A DNA stretch of 64,000 nt from Paenibacillus sp. MMS20-IR301 (GCF_032302195.1 NZ_CP135275.1:6512501-6576500), one strand, 5' to 3'. Positions 9,899-19,576 are shown, counted from the first letter of the stretch. The notes: generated by a model from the sequence alone, not told the origin. Numbers and translations are program-made.

Positions 9899-9928
9899 AT
9901 TATATGCCAGGGGCTCCACTGTTTTCAA
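9899..9928 (-). promoter_or_regulatory. Sigma-A promoter of the Cys-rich gene
   Basis: On the minus strand TTGAAA (9928-9923) and TATAAT (9904-9899) are separated by 18 bases. They lie 34 bases upstream of the start codon at 9865. Confidence 0.75.
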
Positions 9929-10078
9929 CCGGGAACAGCAGTTTCCGGCAAGTACTGCAGAATGCAAAGTTTCAGGACTTTAGAAAAAATAACGTTTCCC
10001 CGGATTATCCCCCTGAAAATTGGAACATACTGGTGAGGTATAGAGGATTGCTTGATGAATAAAAGGAGGTGCTGAGCT

Positions 10079-11167
10079 ATGTGGAAAAAAATCGTGTTAA
10101 CGCTGGCCGGATTAAGTGGAGCCTGGTCCGGTTATTCGCTGTATCATGCCGCAGAAATAGGGTTCCCTGAAGGGATGGGGAAACTGGGAGATAGCTTGCC
10201 CGTGGAAGGAAGCATTTTGTTTGCGGTGCTGGGTGCCATTATTTTTTTGTTTGCGGGGACGTTATGCGCGGATTGGGCGGGTTCAAAACTGCGGGAGGCG
10301 GTCCAGTACTGTTCACGTATACCCATGAGCGAGCTGGCGGCAGGTGCGGCAGGGCTTACAGGTGGTCTGCTGCTGTCGCTGCTGATGGTTCCGGCCATGG
10401 CCTGGCTGGGCAAAGCCGGAGAACTGCTGCAGGTAGCCGCGACGCTGTCACTTGGTTATCTGGGTCTGCGGATCGGCCTGGAGAAGAAGGAGGAGCTGGC
10501 TTCACTCTGGACTACTGGACGCTGGGGGCGTGCTGCTGAACCGGAGGGGCGGGGTCCTGAGGAGCATAAGATCCTCGACACTAGTGTCATTATTGACGGA
10601 CGGATTGCAGATATCTGCAAAACAGGTTTCATCGAAGGGACGATTGTCATTCCGGAGTTCGTGCTGGAGGAGCTGCAGCATATTGCAGATTCCTCTGATC
10701 TCCTGAAGCGTAACCGCGGACGCAGGGGGCTTGATATCCTTAACAAGATTCAGAAAGAGCTGGATGTCAAAGTGCTGATCTACGAAGGGGACTTCGAGGA
10801 GATTTCCGAGGTGGACAGCAAGCTGGTCAAGCTGGCCAAGGTGCTGCACGGCAAAGTGGTTACTAATGACTTCAACCTTAACAAGGTTTGTGAGCTTCAG
10901 GGTGTTTCCGTGCTGAACATCAATGATTTGGCCAATGCAGTCAAACCGGTGGTTCTGCCGGGTGAAGAAATTATTGTGCAGGTGATCAAGGACGGCAAAG
11001 AACATGGTCAAGGCGTCGCTTATCTGGATGACGGTACGATGATTGTAGTCGAAGGCGGCCGCGATTATATCGGCACCACGATGGAGGTTCTCGTGACCAG
11101 CGTGCTGCAGACCTCTGCGGGCCGGATGATTTTTGCCAAACCAAAGCTTCTGGAAAAAGCGCAATAA
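10079..11167 (+). CDS. yacL: YacL-type membrane PIN-TRAM protein, probable ribonuclease
   Basis: The N-terminal third has four hydrophobic segments. A PIN nuclease domain follows ([15 protein letters not shown], then [12 protein letters not shown] and [11 protein letters not shown] supplying the acidic metal ligands), then a C-terminal TRAM domain (about the last 70 residues). This order and the 362-aa length match B. subtilis YacL, whose RNA target is not established. The gene begins 8 bases after AAGGAGGTG. It precedes ispD, as in B. subtilis. Confidence 0.92.
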   Translation: MWKKIVLTLAGLSGAWSGYSLYHAAEIGFPEGMGKLGDSLPVEGSILFAVLGAIIFLFAGTLCADWAGSKLREAVQYCSRIPMSELAAGAAGLTGGLLLSLLMVPAMAWLGKAGELLQVAATLSLGYLGLRIGLEKKEELASLWTTGRWGRAAEPEGRGPEEHKILDTSVIIDGRIADICKTGFIEGTIVIPEFVLEELQHIADSSDLLKRNRGRRGLDILNKIQKELDVKVLIYEGDFEEISEVDSKLVKLAKVLHGKVVTNDFNLNKVCELQGVSVLNINDLANAVKPVVLPGEEIIVQVIKDGKEHGQGVAYLDDGTMIVVEGGRDYIGTTMEVLVTSVLQTSAGRMIFAKPKLLEKAQ

Positions 11168-11200
11168 GCTGCAGCCTGACCGGGAGTGTTCTAAGCAGGC

Positions 11201-11229
11201 TTGGAAATGCCGGTCAAACACGTTATGAT
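11201..11229 (+). promoter_or_regulatory. Probable sigma-A promoter for ispD-ispF
   Basis: TTGGAA (11201-11206) and TATGAT (11224-11229) are 17 bases apart and lie 33 bases upstream of ispD. Confidence 0.6.
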
Positions 11230-11261
11230 GGGGGTATACGTGAAGGACAGGAGCCGAAAGC

Positions 11262-11954
11262 ATGTCAAACAGTGTAGGAGCCGTTATCGTCGCGGCAGGC
11301 AGAGGAACCCGCATGGGAACGGCAGAGAGCAAGCAATATTTGCTGCTGCAGGGTAAACCGATTATCGTACACACCCTGGAGGTTTTTCAGAAGCATGAGC
11401 TCATCTCCGAAATCGTGCTGGTCACCGGCGAAGAGGATGTAGAGCGCTGCCGGCAGTGGGTACAGGCCTTTAAGCTGGACAAGGTATCCATGGTTATCCC
11501 GGGAGGGTCTGAACGCCAGCATTCGGTACGCCGGGGACTGGGAGAGCTTACGGCCGACTGGGTAATGGTACATGACGGTGTTAGGCCCTTTGTACAGGAC
11601 AGTGAGATTGAGGCCTGTTATGAAGCGGCCCGGTCTACCGGAGCTGCGGTGCTTGCCGTGCCGGTTAAGGATACGATCAAGCAGGTGGACAATGCGGGCA
11701 AAGTGTTGTCTACGCCGGACCGGCGAAGTCTGTGGGCGATTCAGACCCCGCAGACTTTTCGTTTGTCTGATTTGCTAGCGGCCTACCATGAAGCGGAGCG
11801 AGACGGCTTCCTCGGCACAGACGACTCCAGTCTGGCGGAACGCAGCGGCATTCCCGTTTCTGTAGTTGAAGGAAGCTACAGGAATATTAAGATCACGACA
11901 CCGGAGGATCTGGAGTTTGCTGAATTCACAGTAAGAAGCAGGGGAGAGGAATAA
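11262..11954 (+). CDS. ispD: IspD, 2-C-methyl-D-erythritol 4-phosphate cytidylyltransferase
   Basis: IspD carries out the third step of the MEP isoprenoid pathway, joining CTP to methylerythritol phosphate. The nucleotide-binding motif [12 protein letters not shown] is at residues 7-18. Conserved [18 protein letters not shown] and KITTPEDL segments are present. The 230-aa size is usual. The ispF start codon lies 2 bases after this stop codon, so translation is coupled with the enzyme two steps downstream. Confidence 0.97.
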   Translation: MSNSVGAVIVAAGRGTRMGTAESKQYLLLQGKPIIVHTLEVFQKHELISEIVLVTGEEDVERCRQWVQAFKLDKVSMVIPGGSERQHSVRRGLGELTADWVMVHDGVRPFVQDSEIEACYEAARSTGAAVLAVPVKDTIKQVDNAGKVLSTPDRRSLWAIQTPQTFRLSDLLAAYHEAERDGFLGTDDSSLAERSGIPVSVVEGSYRNIKITTPEDLEFAEFTVRSRGEE

Positions 11955-11956
11955 AC

Positions 11957-12445
11957 ATGATTGCTGTAGGACAAGGATTTGATGTGCATCAGCTGGTGGA
12001 AGGAAGGCCGTGTATTATTGGCGGGGTGACGATTCCTTATGAGAAAGGGCTGCTGGGACATTCTGATGCGGATGTACTGCTGCATGCAATAAGTGATGCC
12101 ATACTGGGGGCGCTGGGCCTTGGGGATATCGGCAGGCATTTTCCGGATACGGATCCTGCCTTCAAGGATGCTGACAGCCTCAAGCTGCTGGAGCATGTAT
12201 GGGCGCTCGCCCGTGAGCGGGGATACCGGCTGGGGAATATTGATTCGACTATTATTGCCCAGAAGCCGAAGATGGCACCGTATATTCCGCAGATGGCCGA
12301 AATCATTGCCCGTGCGCTTGAAGCAGACCTCTCAAAGGTGAATGTAAAAGCGACAACCACGGAGCAGCTCGGGTTCACCGGGCGCGGAGAAGGAATTGCT
12401 GCACAATCTATTGTCTGTCTGCTTCAAGATGTGATATCATCTTGA
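11957..12445 (+). CDS. ispF: IspF, 2-C-methyl-D-erythritol 2,4-cyclodiphosphate synthase
   Basis: IspF cyclises CDP-methylerythritol 2-phosphate with release of CMP in the MEP pathway. The divalent-metal ligands D9 and H11 (GFDVHQ) and H43 (LLHAISDA) are present. The C-terminal signature [19 protein letters not shown] is complete. The 162-aa length matches the trimeric enzyme. It is placed between ispD and gltX as in B. subtilis. Confidence 0.97.
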   Translation: MIAVGQGFDVHQLVEGRPCIIGGVTIPYEKGLLGHSDADVLLHAISDAILGALGLGDIGRHFPDTDPAFKDADSLKLLEHVWALARERGYRLGNIDSTIIAQKPKMAPYIPQMAEIIARALEADLSKVNVKATTTEQLGFTGRGEGIAAQSIVCLLQDVISS

Positions 12446-12500
12446 GATGGCTTTAGTAGTCAGACCCCAATTTTAACCATTATGAAGCGGAGGGAAACCC

Positions 12501-13964
12501 ATGGCTGATCAAGTCCGGGTGCGTTACGCACCAAGCCCTACGGGACATTTACATATCGGAAATGCCAGAACGGCATTGTTTAACTATCTGTTTGCCCGCA
12601 ATCTGGGCGGCAAATTCATTATCCGGATCGAGGATACGGATCTTAAGCGCAATATTGCCGAAGGTGAAGAAAGCCAGCTGAAATACTTGAAATGGCTGGG
12701 AATGGACTGGGATGAAAGTGTGGATGTAGGCGGCGAATACGGCCCTTACCGCCAGACGGAGCGTCTGGATCTGTACCGTGTCTACTGGCAGGATCTGCTG
12801 GACCGCGGACTTGCTTACCGCTGCTACTGTACGGAAGAGGAGCTGGAGGCTGAGCGTGAGGAGCAGACTGCGCGCGGCGAAACCCCGCGTTATTCCGGCA
12901 GACACCGTAACCTGACGGAAGAGCAGCGTCTTGCCTATGAAGCCGAAGGCCGCATCGCCAGCATCCGGTTCCTGGTTCCGGAAGACCGTACTTATACCTT
13001 CAATGATATTGTAAAAGGCAGCATTTCTTTCAATACCAAAGAAATGGGCGATTTCGTCATCGTGAAGAAGGACGGAATTCCGACATACAACTTCGCTGTA
13101 GCTGTAGATGATCACCTGATGGCGATTTCCCACGTGCTGCGCGGAGAGGATCATATCTCCAATACGCCGCGCCAGCTTATGATCTATGAAGCACTGGGCT
13201 GGGAAGCGCCGCTGTTCGGCCACATGACGCTGATTGTCGGGGATGACCACAAGAAGCTGAGCAAGCGGAATGAATCCATCATTCAGTTCATTGAACAGTA
13301 TGATCAGCTGGGCTACCTGCCGGAAGCCCTCTTCAACTTCATTGCCCTGCTCGGCTGGTCACCGGAAGGTGAAGAGGAAATCTTCACACAGGAGCAGCTA
13401 ATCTCGATCTTCAGTGCGGACCGTCTGTCGAAAAGCCCGGCCGTATTCGATACAAACAAGCTGGCGCATCTGAACAATCATTACATCAAGCATGCCGATC
13501 CTAAGCGGATTGCGGCGCTTGCTATCCCGCATCTGCAGAAGGCAGGACGCTTGCCTGAGGTATTGGATGAGCAGAAGCAGGCCTGGGCGGAAAGCCTGGT
13601 TGCCCTGTATCAGGAGCAAATGGTGTCCGCTTCGGATATTGTAGGCCTCTCCGAGCTGTTCTTCCGCAGCCACCTGGAGCTGGAGACTGAAGCGGCGCAG
13701 ATTCTTGCCGAAGCCCAGGTTCCGGAAGTGCTGTCCGCATTCCTGGCCAAAGTGGAAGCTGCTGAGGATTTCAGCGCCGGCAATATGGCTGTATTAATTA
13801 AAGAAGTGCAGAAGGAAACCGGACATAAGGGCAAGGCGCTGTTTATGCCGATCCGTGTCGCCTTGACCGGACAAATGCATGGCCGTGATTTGAATGCGAC
13901 AATTGCGCTCTTGGGCCGGAATCAGGTTATTGAACGGCTGAAATCGCAAATTAAGGGAGTATAA
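12501..13964 (+). CDS. gltX: GltX, glutamyl-tRNA synthetase
   Basis: A class I aminoacyl-tRNA synthetase that charges tRNA-Glu, and in Firmicutes lacking GlnRS also tRNA-Gln, which is then amidated by GatCAB. The HIGH motif is HLHIG at residues 16-20 and the KMSKS-type motif is KLSKR near residue 252. The C-terminal helical anticodon-binding domain is complete and the length of 487 aa is normal. It is 55 bases behind ispF. A short G/C hairpin (13977-13989) follows the stop but lacks a T-run. Confidence 0.98.
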   Translation: MADQVRVRYAPSPTGHLHIGNARTALFNYLFARNLGGKFIIRIEDTDLKRNIAEGEESQLKYLKWLGMDWDESVDVGGEYGPYRQTERLDLYRVYWQDLLDRGLAYRCYCTEEELEAEREEQTARGETPRYSGRHRNLTEEQRLAYEAEGRIASIRFLVPEDRTYTFNDIVKGSISFNTKEMGDFVIVKKDGIPTYNFAVAVDDHLMAISHVLRGEDHISNTPRQLMIYEALGWEAPLFGHMTLIVGDDHKKLSKRNESIIQFIEQYDQLGYLPEALFNFIALLGWSPEGEEEIFTQEQLISIFSADRLSKSPAVFDTNKLAHLNNHYIKHADPKRIAALAIPHLQKAGRLPEVLDEQKQAWAESLVALYQEQMVSASDIVGLSELFFRSHLELETEAAQILAEAQVPEVLSAFLAKVEAAEDFSAGNMAVLIKEVQKETGHKGKALFMPIRVALTGQMHGRDLNATIALLGRNQVIERLKSQIKGV

Positions 13965-13989
13965 ACGGGAAACTCCGGGGCAGAGCCCC

Positions 13990-14018
13990 TTGTCAGCCCT
14001 GAGGCTTTTCGCTAAGAT
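13990..14018 (+). promoter_or_regulatory. Promoter of the cysE T-box transcript
   Basis: TTGTCA (13990-13995) and TAAGAT (14013-14018) are 17 bases apart. Transcription would start near 14025, just before the stem I sequence of the T-box leader. Confidence 0.6.
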
Positions 14019-14024
14019 AGAAGA

Positions 14025-14339
14025 ATATGATAACAGCTGGGATCAGGAAAAGTACGCGTGTACAGACAATTGCCAGAGAGAATAACCGCTAAGGGAAATA
14101 TCCCTTACAGGCTGGGAGTTATTCATTTGTCTGCCGCTGAATATGCACCTGTGAGCTGCATGGTTGAGCGCCCCTCTAGGGGGACGTTAGATTATGCCGG
14201 GAACGTTGCCGTTACAGACGCCAAGAGGGACACCGTATAGTTGCCGCGAGGCTGATAGCAGCGTGATATGCGGTTGTTCAAGCAGAGTGGGACCACGGTT
14301 AAACGTCTCTGCAGCTATAGGCTGCAGGGGCGTTTTTTG
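14025..14339 (+). ncRNA. T-box riboswitch leader of cysE-cysS (probably tRNA-Cys)
   Basis: The T-box core AGAGTGGGACCACGG (14285-14299) stands just before a terminator. Its stem runs AACGTCTCTGCAGC (14304-14317) with GCTGCAGGGGCGTT (14322-14335), followed by a T-run. Stem I can be drawn with CAGCT (14035-14039) pairing AGCTG (14155-14159), and its specifier loop has the AGTA motif on one side and GAATATGCA on the other. In that loop TGC (14144-14146, Cys), followed by a purine, is the codon expected for cysE-cysS. Uncharged tRNA should pair with the core and prevent termination. The GAA-to-codon spacing is one base more than I expect, so the specifier is inferred partly from context. Confidence 0.9.
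14303..14339 (+). terminator. T-box-controlled terminator before cysE
   Basis: A 14-pair stem with two G-U pairs, a TATA loop and six T. The alternative antiterminator would use the T-box core at 14285-14299. It lies 125 bases upstream of the cysE start. Confidence 0.9.
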
Positions 14340-14463
14340 TTGAAATATAAGAAGCTGAGCCGTTTCCGCTTGAGATATAGATAAGTTCGTGGGCTGAAGA
14401 CAATACCTTCCTTTGCGTACCTGTAAACAGGAGGCGGGGAAGTTAAAGAAGAGGGGAACCGTG

Positions 14464-15156
14464 ATGTTTAAGCATATCAAATCGGACATTCGGGCAGTAT
14501 TCGATAACGATCCCGCCGCCCGCAGCAGGTTCGAGGTTGTCTTCACCTACGCCGGGCTTCATGCCATCTGGGCACACCGGATAGCCCACTCTTTGTTCAA
14601 ACGCCGCTGGTTTACGCTGGCACGTATAGTCTCGCAAATCAGCAGATTCATGACAGGTGTTGAGATTCACCCGGGCGCGGTCATCGGCAGCCGTTTGTTT
14701 ATCGACCACGGGATGGGCATTGTCATCGGTGAGACCTGTGAGATTGGTGATGATGTTATTATCTATCAGGGAGTTACACTGGGGGGGACCGGCAAGGAAA
14801 AGGGCAAACGCCATCCTACCGTAGGCAACAATGTTGTAATCGGCTCCGGTGCGAAAGTACTGGGATCGTTCAGAATCGGCGATAATTGCAATATCGGCTC
14901 TAATTCAGTTGTTCTGCGTGAAGTGCCCAGCAACAGCACAGTAGTAGGCAATCCCGGACGCGTGGTCAAGCGCAACGGGGAGCGTGTCTCTGACCGTCTG
15001 GACCATACCAAAATGCCCGATCCGCTGGTCGATTCCCTGCGTTTCCTGCAGAAGGAGATCGAAGAGCTCCGCGAGCAGCTGGGCTCCGAGGATAAGCAGA
15101 AGAAGGAGCAGCGGCGGCTGGAAAGCCAGCAGTATATCGGTGATTATGAAATTTAA
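14464..15156 (+). CDS. cysE: CysE, serine O-acetyltransferase
   Basis: CysE makes O-acetylserine from serine and acetyl-CoA, the carbon skeleton for cysteine. A helical N-terminal part is followed by a left-handed beta-helix of hexapeptide repeats (from [11 protein letters not shown] onward) containing the catalytic D-H pair in [14 protein letters not shown] charged C-terminal helix (about residues 190-222, many E/K/Q) follows. A TTG at 14413 in the same frame is not used: the GAGGGGA ribosome site at 14451-14457 points to ATG 14464, giving 230 aa. Control is by the T-box leader. The cysH-sat genes at 57.5-59.5 kb supply the sulfur branch of the same pathway. Confidence 0.96.
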   Translation: MFKHIKSDIRAVFDNDPAARSRFEVVFTYAGLHAIWAHRIAHSLFKRRWFTLARIVSQISRFMTGVEIHPGAVIGSRLFIDHGMGIVIGETCEIGDDVIIYQGVTLGGTGKEKGKRHPTVGNNVVIGSGAKVLGSFRIGDNCNIGSNSVVLREVPSNSTVVGNPGRVVKRNGERVSDRLDHTKMPDPLVDSLRFLQKEIEELREQLGSEDKQKKEQRRLESQQYIGDYEI

Positions 15157-15209
15157 GCTTACCGGCATTCCAGGGAATCCGGGGATAACAGAAAGGATTG
15201 GAGAATAGA

Positions 15210-16616
15210 ATGTCTTTGCAAATCTACAACACTATGACGCGCAGTAAAGAAGTATTTGTACCGCAGGAGCAGGGCAAGGTGAAGATGTATGTATGCGGGC
15301 CAACGGTTTACGGCTATATGCACATCGGGAATGCAAGACCGGTAATCGTGTTTGATATGGTGCGTAACTACCTGGAAGTGCTAGGCAATGACGTGCGTTA
15401 TTTAACGAATTTTACTGATGTCGATGATAAAATGATCCGCAAAGCAGAAGAGCTGAATATCACTGTAGCAGAGGTTGCGGAAATGTTCATTGCTGCCTAT
15501 CTGGAGGATCTGGCCGGACTTGGCGTGAAGCCGGCAACGATGAACCCGCGCGTTACAGAAAGTATGGATAAGATTATAGAATTCATCAAGGAGCTTGAAG
15601 AGAAGGGCTATGCCTATGAGAATGGCGGGGATGTGTATTATCGTACCGGTAAATTTGCTGATTACGGTAAGCTGTCCCGCCAGAATCTGGAGGAGCTGCG
15701 CTTCGGAATCCGGGTTGAGGTGGATCCGCGCAAAGAAAACCAGGAGGATTTTGTGCTCTGGAAGGCAGCCAAACCGGGTGAAGTACACTGGTCCAGTCCA
15801 TGGGGAGAAGGCCGCCCGGGCTGGCATATTGAGTGCTCGGCGATGGTCCGCGAATATCTGGGGACAACAATCGACATCCATGGCGGCGGAGAGGACCTGA
15901 AGTTCCCGCACCATGAATGCGAATGCGCCCAGACAGAAGCGCTGACCGGTGAACCGTTGTCGAATTATTGGATGCACAATGCATTCTTAAACATTGGTGA
16001 CGAGAAAATGTCGAAATCCCTGGGTAACGGTCTGCTCGTGAAGGACATCCGGGCCCGCTTCAAAGCGGGGACTATCCGTTACTTCATGCTGTCCAGCCAT
16101 TACCGCAACCAGCTGAACTTCACGGAGGAGGCGCTGCTGTCCGCCGAGAAGAGTGTAGAACGGATTGCCCTTGCCGAGAGCAATGTGAAGCACCGGCTTG
16201 AACTGGCTCCCGACGGGGCAGAGGCTGGAGCAAGCGCTGAAGTAGCTGAACGCCTCACTGCGGTTATCGGCAGCTTCCATTCGAGAATGCAGGATGATTT
16301 CAATACGCCTGATGCCATTACCGCCGTATTTGACTGGGTGAGCCTTGCCAATCAGACGCTGGCTAAAGCGGATGCTGGCGCTGCAGATTTGGCAGCGCTG
16401 CTGAAGACTTATGCTGAAATGAATGTTGTGCTTCGCCTGACTCCTGAGCTTGAAGCCGAGGTGGCAAGTGAGGAGGTTGAACGGCTTATCGCAGAACGTG
16501 CTGAGGCCCGCAAGAACAAGAACTGGAGCCGGTCCGATGAGATCCGTGATGAGCTTGGCGCCCTGGGTATTCTGCTGGAGGATACTCCACAGGGAATGCG
16601 GTGGCGGCGGAAATGA
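15210..16616 (+). CDS. cysS: CysS, cysteinyl-tRNA synthetase
   Basis: A class I synthetase that charges tRNA-Cys. The active-site zinc Cys lies in VCGPTVYGYMHIGNARP, which also holds the HIGH motif (MHIGN). Further zinc ligands are in WHIECSAM and HHECECAQ. The KMSKS motif is EKMSKSLGN. The length is 468 aa from ATG 15210, which is favoured over TTG 15198 because GGAG (15200-15203) precedes the ATG by 6 bases. It shares the T-box leader with cysE. Its last codon and stop overlap the start of mrnC (ATGA). Confidence 0.97.
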   Translation: MSLQIYNTMTRSKEVFVPQEQGKVKMYVCGPTVYGYMHIGNARPVIVFDMVRNYLEVLGNDVRYLTNFTDVDDKMIRKAEELNITVAEVAEMFIAAYLEDLAGLGVKPATMNPRVTESMDKIIEFIKELEEKGYAYENGGDVYYRTGKFADYGKLSRQNLEELRFGIRVEVDPRKENQEDFVLWKAAKPGEVHWSSPWGEGRPGWHIECSAMVREYLGTTIDIHGGGEDLKFPHHECECAQTEALTGEPLSNYWMHNAFLNIGDEKMSKSLGNGLLVKDIRARFKAGTIRYFMLSSHYRNQLNFTEEALLSAEKSVERIALAESNVKHRLELAPDGAEAGASAEVAERLTAVIGSFHSRMQDDFNTPDAITAVFDWVSLANQTLAKADAGAADLAALLKTYAEMNVVLRLTPELEAEVASEEVERLIAERAEARKNKNWSRSDEIRDELGALGILLEDTPQGMRWRRK

Positions 16617-17050
16617 GCGGAGAGTTCGATTTGAACAGCGCATGGTTTCCTTATGAACCTTCCCAGCCGGCCCGTCTGCTGTCGCCGATTGTACTGGCGT
16701 ATGCAGGCGATGCCGTCTATGAAGTAGCTGTGCGTCAATATCTGATCTCCCTGCCCAACCTGCGGCCGAACCACTTGCACCGTTCGGCCACCGGGCTGGT
16801 CTCCGCCAAAGCGCAGAGCACCATACTTGCCTATCTTGAGCCGGTGCTTACGGAGGAAGAGAAAGATGTGGTTAGACGGGGGCGCAATGCAAAATCCGGC
16901 ACGGTTCCGAAAAATGCGGATGTGCTGGAATACCGGCACGCGACTGCTTTTGAATGCCTGATCGGGCATTTGTATTATACGGGGCAGCAGGCGCGGATCC
17001 GGGAGCTTGTTCACAGCAGCATCGAATATATGATGCACCGGGCAAAGTGA
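16613..17050 (+). CDS. mrnC: MrnC, mini-ribonuclease III
   Basis: Mini-III is an RNase III-like dimer without the double-stranded-RNA-binding domain. In B. subtilis it matures 23S rRNA. The catalytic region is LAYAGDAVYEVAVR with its conserved Asp, and GRNAKSGTVPKN and ATAFECLIGHLY are the other family blocks. ATG 16613 overlaps the cysS stop by 4 bases (ATGA), so translation is coupled. This gives 145 aa, close to the 143 aa of the B. subtilis protein. An upstream GTG at 16601 in frame is less likely. Confidence 0.95.
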   Translation: MSGEFDLNSAWFPYEPSQPARLLSPIVLAYAGDAVYEVAVRQYLISLPNLRPNHLHRSATGLVSAKAQSTILAYLEPVLTEEEKDVVRRGRNAKSGTVPKNADVLEYRHATAFECLIGHLYYTGQQARIRELVHSSIEYMMHRAK

Positions 17051-17104
17051 GTATAAGGCGCTTTAAGGTGTTAATAGTAATATGAGGGTTACAGAACAGG
17101 AGAC

Positions 17105-17872
17105 ATGGATATGGAAGAATTGAGAACAGAAGAGGAAATACTGGCAGGCAAGCATTCGGTCCTTGAAGCGCTGCGCGCCGGCCGGACCCTGAATAAAATA
17201 TGGATTGCCGAAACGGCGCAAAAGCACTTAACGGCACCGATCATCGCCGAGGCGCGGAAAGCGGGAATCGTCATCCAGCATGTAGATAAGCGGAAGCTGG
17301 ACCAGCTTGCACCGGGAGTGCAGCATCAGGGCGTAGTAGCGCAGGCAGCGCCGTTCGCCTACACCGAGGTTGCCGATATTCTGGCAGCTGCCGAAGCTAA
17401 GGGGGAACCTCCGTTTCTTCTCCTGCTGGACGAGATTGAAGATCCGCATAATCTGGGATCTATCCTGCGGACTGCAGACTGCACAGGCGTGCACGGTGTG
17501 ATTGTGCCGAAGCGCCGTTCGGCTCAGATTACGGCAACGGTATCCAAAACCTCTGCCGGCGCAGTGGAATATGTACCGGTTGCCCGTGTTACGAATCTGG
17601 GGCAGACGATCGACCGCCTGAAGGAGCTCGGAGTCTGGGTGGTCGGAACGGATGTGGCTACCGATCAGAATCTGTTCGGATCCGATATTTTCACCGGCCC
17701 GGTAGCGGTTGTCATCGGTAATGAGAATAAGGGAATGGGCCGCCTGATCCGTGAGAAATGCGACGTATTGCTCAAGCTGCCGATGGCCGGGAAAATCAAC
17801 TCGCTTAACGCATCGGTAGCAGCCGGTGTAATTATGTACGAGGTTCTCCGCCGCCGGCAAGAACAGGGCTAA
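17105..17872 (+). CDS. rlmB: RlmB/TrmH-family 2'-O-ribose methyltransferase (YacO)
   Basis: A SPOUT-class enzyme that should methylate the 2'-O of G2251 in the 23S rRNA P-loop. An N-terminal substrate-binding domain (about 1-85, with GKHSVLEALRAGR) precedes the knotted domain. The three SPOUT motifs are DEIEDPHNLGSILRTAD, VVIGNENKGMG and LPMAGKINSLNASVAAGV. The 255-aa length is normal. rae1 starts 2 bases after its stop. The exact target nucleotide is inferred from the family and synteny. Confidence 0.94.
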   Translation: MDMEELRTEEEILAGKHSVLEALRAGRTLNKIWIAETAQKHLTAPIIAEARKAGIVIQHVDKRKLDQLAPGVQHQGVVAQAAPFAYTEVADILAAAEAKGEPPFLLLLDEIEDPHNLGSILRTADCTGVHGVIVPKRRSAQITATVSKTSAGAVEYVPVARVTNLGQTIDRLKELGVWVVGTDVATDQNLFGSDIFTGPVAVVIGNENKGMGRLIREKCDVLLKLPMAGKINSLNASVAAGVIMYEVLRRRQEQG

Positions 17873-17874
17873 TT

Positions 17875-18396
17875 ATGGCAGACTGGCGCGATATACTGCT
17901 CGTGGACGGATATAACATGATCGGCGGCTGGCCGGAGCTTGCGGCGCTGTCGGAGACTGGCATGCAGGGGGCGCGTGACCGGCTGCTCGATCTGCTGGCA
18001 GATTATCAGGCGTTCTCCGGGCTGCGCGTCATTGCAGTATTCGATGCCTACCGTGTTCCGGGCCTTGGCCGGTCATTTGTGCAGGGGAAAGTCCAGGTCT
18101 TCTTCACCAAAGAAAAGGAAACAGCAGATGAATGTATCGAGCGGCTGGTTGGCGAATTCACTCACCGGCGCAGACAAATCTCTGTGGCGACAAGTGATTT
18201 TGTAGAACAGCATGTCATTTTCGCGCAGGGAGCGCTCAGGGTTTCGGCAAGGGAACTTAAGCTGGAGATAGAAGAAAGCCAGAAGCAGGTTAAAAAGGCT
18301 ATTGAACCGGGCAGTATAATCAGAACCCGGCACTCGCTGGAAGACAAGCTGCCTCCGGATACGCGCAAGCGGCTGGAAGACTGGCGCAGACAATAG
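17875..18396 (+). CDS. rae1: Rae1 (YacP), ribosome-associated mRNA endonuclease with NYN domain
   Basis: In B. subtilis Rae1 enters the ribosomal A site and cuts certain mRNAs in a translation-dependent way. The 173-aa protein opens with the NYN/PIN active-site strand LLVDGYNMIGGWPE. Further acidic residues lie in VFDAYRVPG, ETADECIERLV and VATSDFVEQ. The C-terminal basic and amphipathic tail is family-typical. It is tightly spaced after rlmB and precedes sigH as in B. subtilis. Confidence 0.93.
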   Translation: MADWRDILLVDGYNMIGGWPELAALSETGMQGARDRLLDLLADYQAFSGLRVIAVFDAYRVPGLGRSFVQGKVQVFFTKEKETADECIERLVGEFTHRRRQISVATSDFVEQHVIFAQGALRVSARELKLEIEESQKQVKKAIEPGSIIRTRHSLEDKLPPDTRKRLEDWRRQ

Positions 18397-18473
18397 TCCA
18401 GCGGGTGTAATTCCCGTGGCAGCCGAAAAATGCCATAATATGTTATAGAAGATTTTTTTTGGACAATCTGCGG

Positions 18474-18503
18474 TTGACGTTGTAAGGTAACATAATATAT
18501 ACT
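18474..18503 (+). promoter_or_regulatory. Candidate promoter of sigH
   Basis: TTGACG (18474-18479) and TATACT (18498-18503) are 18 bases apart, 57 bases upstream of the sigH start. The region between is A/T-rich, so other -10 choices such as TAATAT at 18493 exist. Confidence 0.5.
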
Positions 18504-18560
18504 GGTCCTATATTTCGCGAAGTAACGATGTGTCTTGCGTTGCAGCCGGGGGGATTCTTG

Positions 18561-19205
18561 GTGAGTGTCGACCTCAAGGAATTAATGCTGTCCGAGTATG
18601 ATTTCATAAGTGATGAAGAAATTGTCGAGATCTTCCGTGGTGGCGACAGTGGCGCATTGGAGCATTTGATTAACAAGTACCGTAATTTTGTACGTGCTAA
18701 GGCCCGTTCCTATTTTCTGATTGGGGCAGACCGTGAGGATATTGTGCAGGAAGGCATGATTGGCCTGTATAAGGCTATACGTGACTTCAAGGGAGACAAG
18801 CTGTCTTCGTTCAAGGCCTTTGCCGAGCTGTGCATCACCCGTCAGATTATTACCGCCATTAAGACGGCAACGCGCCAGAAGCATATACCGCTGAACTCCT
18901 ATGTCTCACTCGACAAGCCCATCTATGATGAGGACTCCGACCGGACGCTGATGGATGTAATCTGCGGTACACAGGTGCTTGATCCGGAAGAGCTGATTAT
19001 TAACCAGGAAGAATTCATCGGACTGGAAGATAAGATGGCGGAAATATTGAGTGATCTGGAACGCAAGGTTCTGATGCTGTATCTGGATGGACGTTCCTAT
19101 CAGGAGATTGCCGAGGATCTGAAGCGGCATGTGAAGTCTATCGACAATGCCCTGCAGCGGGTAAAGCGTAAATTGGAAAGATATCTGGAAGTCCGTGACA
19201 ATTAA
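18561..19205 (+). CDS. sigH: Sigma-H (SigH/Spo0H), RNA polymerase sigma factor
   Basis: Sigma-H drives early-stationary and pre-sporulation genes such as spo0A and the kin phosphorelay genes. Region 2 contains LINKYRNFVRAKARSYF and the DREDIVQEGMIGLYKAIRDF -10 recognition helix. Region 4 ends in a helix-turn-helix (YQEIAEDLKRHVKSIDNALQ). The start is taken as GTG 18561: six G at 18548-18553 lie 7 bases upstream and the product MSVDLKELML has the usual opening. The ATG at 18528 lies upstream of that ribosome site. It is monocistronic and ends in a terminator. Confidence 0.96.
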   Translation: MSVDLKELMLSEYDFISDEEIVEIFRGGDSGALEHLINKYRNFVRAKARSYFLIGADREDIVQEGMIGLYKAIRDFKGDKLSSFKAFAELCITRQIITAIKTATRQKHIPLNSYVSLDKPIYDEDSDRTLMDVICGTQVLDPEELIINQEEFIGLEDKMAEILSDLERKVLMLYLDGRSYQEIAEDLKRHVKSIDNALQRVKRKLERYLEVRDN

Positions 19206-19221
19206 TGATATAATGAACTAG

Positions 19222-19248
19222 AAAGGCTCGGGACTCGAGTCTTTTTTT
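19222..19248 (+). terminator. Intrinsic terminator after sigH
   Basis: AAAGGCTCG (19222-19230) pairs with CGAGTCTTT (19236-19244) around a 5-base loop, with one G-U pair and a run of seven T. From here to about 19450 I see no gene or recognisable element. Confidence 0.8.
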
Positions 19249-19450
19249 AGTGTTTGTCATGATGCCGATGAACTGAAGATGCAATTTGCAATTTGCGGGC
19301 ACCACCCGTGAGCAGGTTTAACTGCATGCGGAATGTTCCATAATGGTAATAAGGACAGCGTGTGATAAGGGAACGAGCAAGACCGGAAAAAACGTTTGAC
19401 AGCAGGCTACAGCACCCGGAAATACCCAGTGCGATAAGGGAATTCTTTCG

Positions 19451-19480
19451 TTGACACAGGCATTGATATTATGCTAAAGT
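19451..19480 (+). promoter_or_regulatory. Promoter of rpmG-secE-nusG
   Basis: A consensus -35 TTGACA (19451-19456), an 18-base spacer and TAAAGT (19475-19480) preceded by TGC form an extended -10. The rpmG start is 97 bases further on. Confidence 0.7.
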
Positions 19481-19576
19481 GTTTTAGGTAGGCCTAAATT
19501 CGCGGCTTTTTTTTTGAATCAATATTTGCGTCTTCTAATTTAACCGTTAGAAGTACGTCTTCGGGAGGTGCATATC

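Noticed and set aside
14058..14240. 60-aa open frame upstream of cysE
   Set aside because: It lies wholly inside the T-box leader and has no ribosome site. The RNA structure explains the region.
19396..19401. A second TTGACA upstream of rpmG
   Set aside because: No -10 box is found at 16-18 bases. The pair at 19451/19475 is better.
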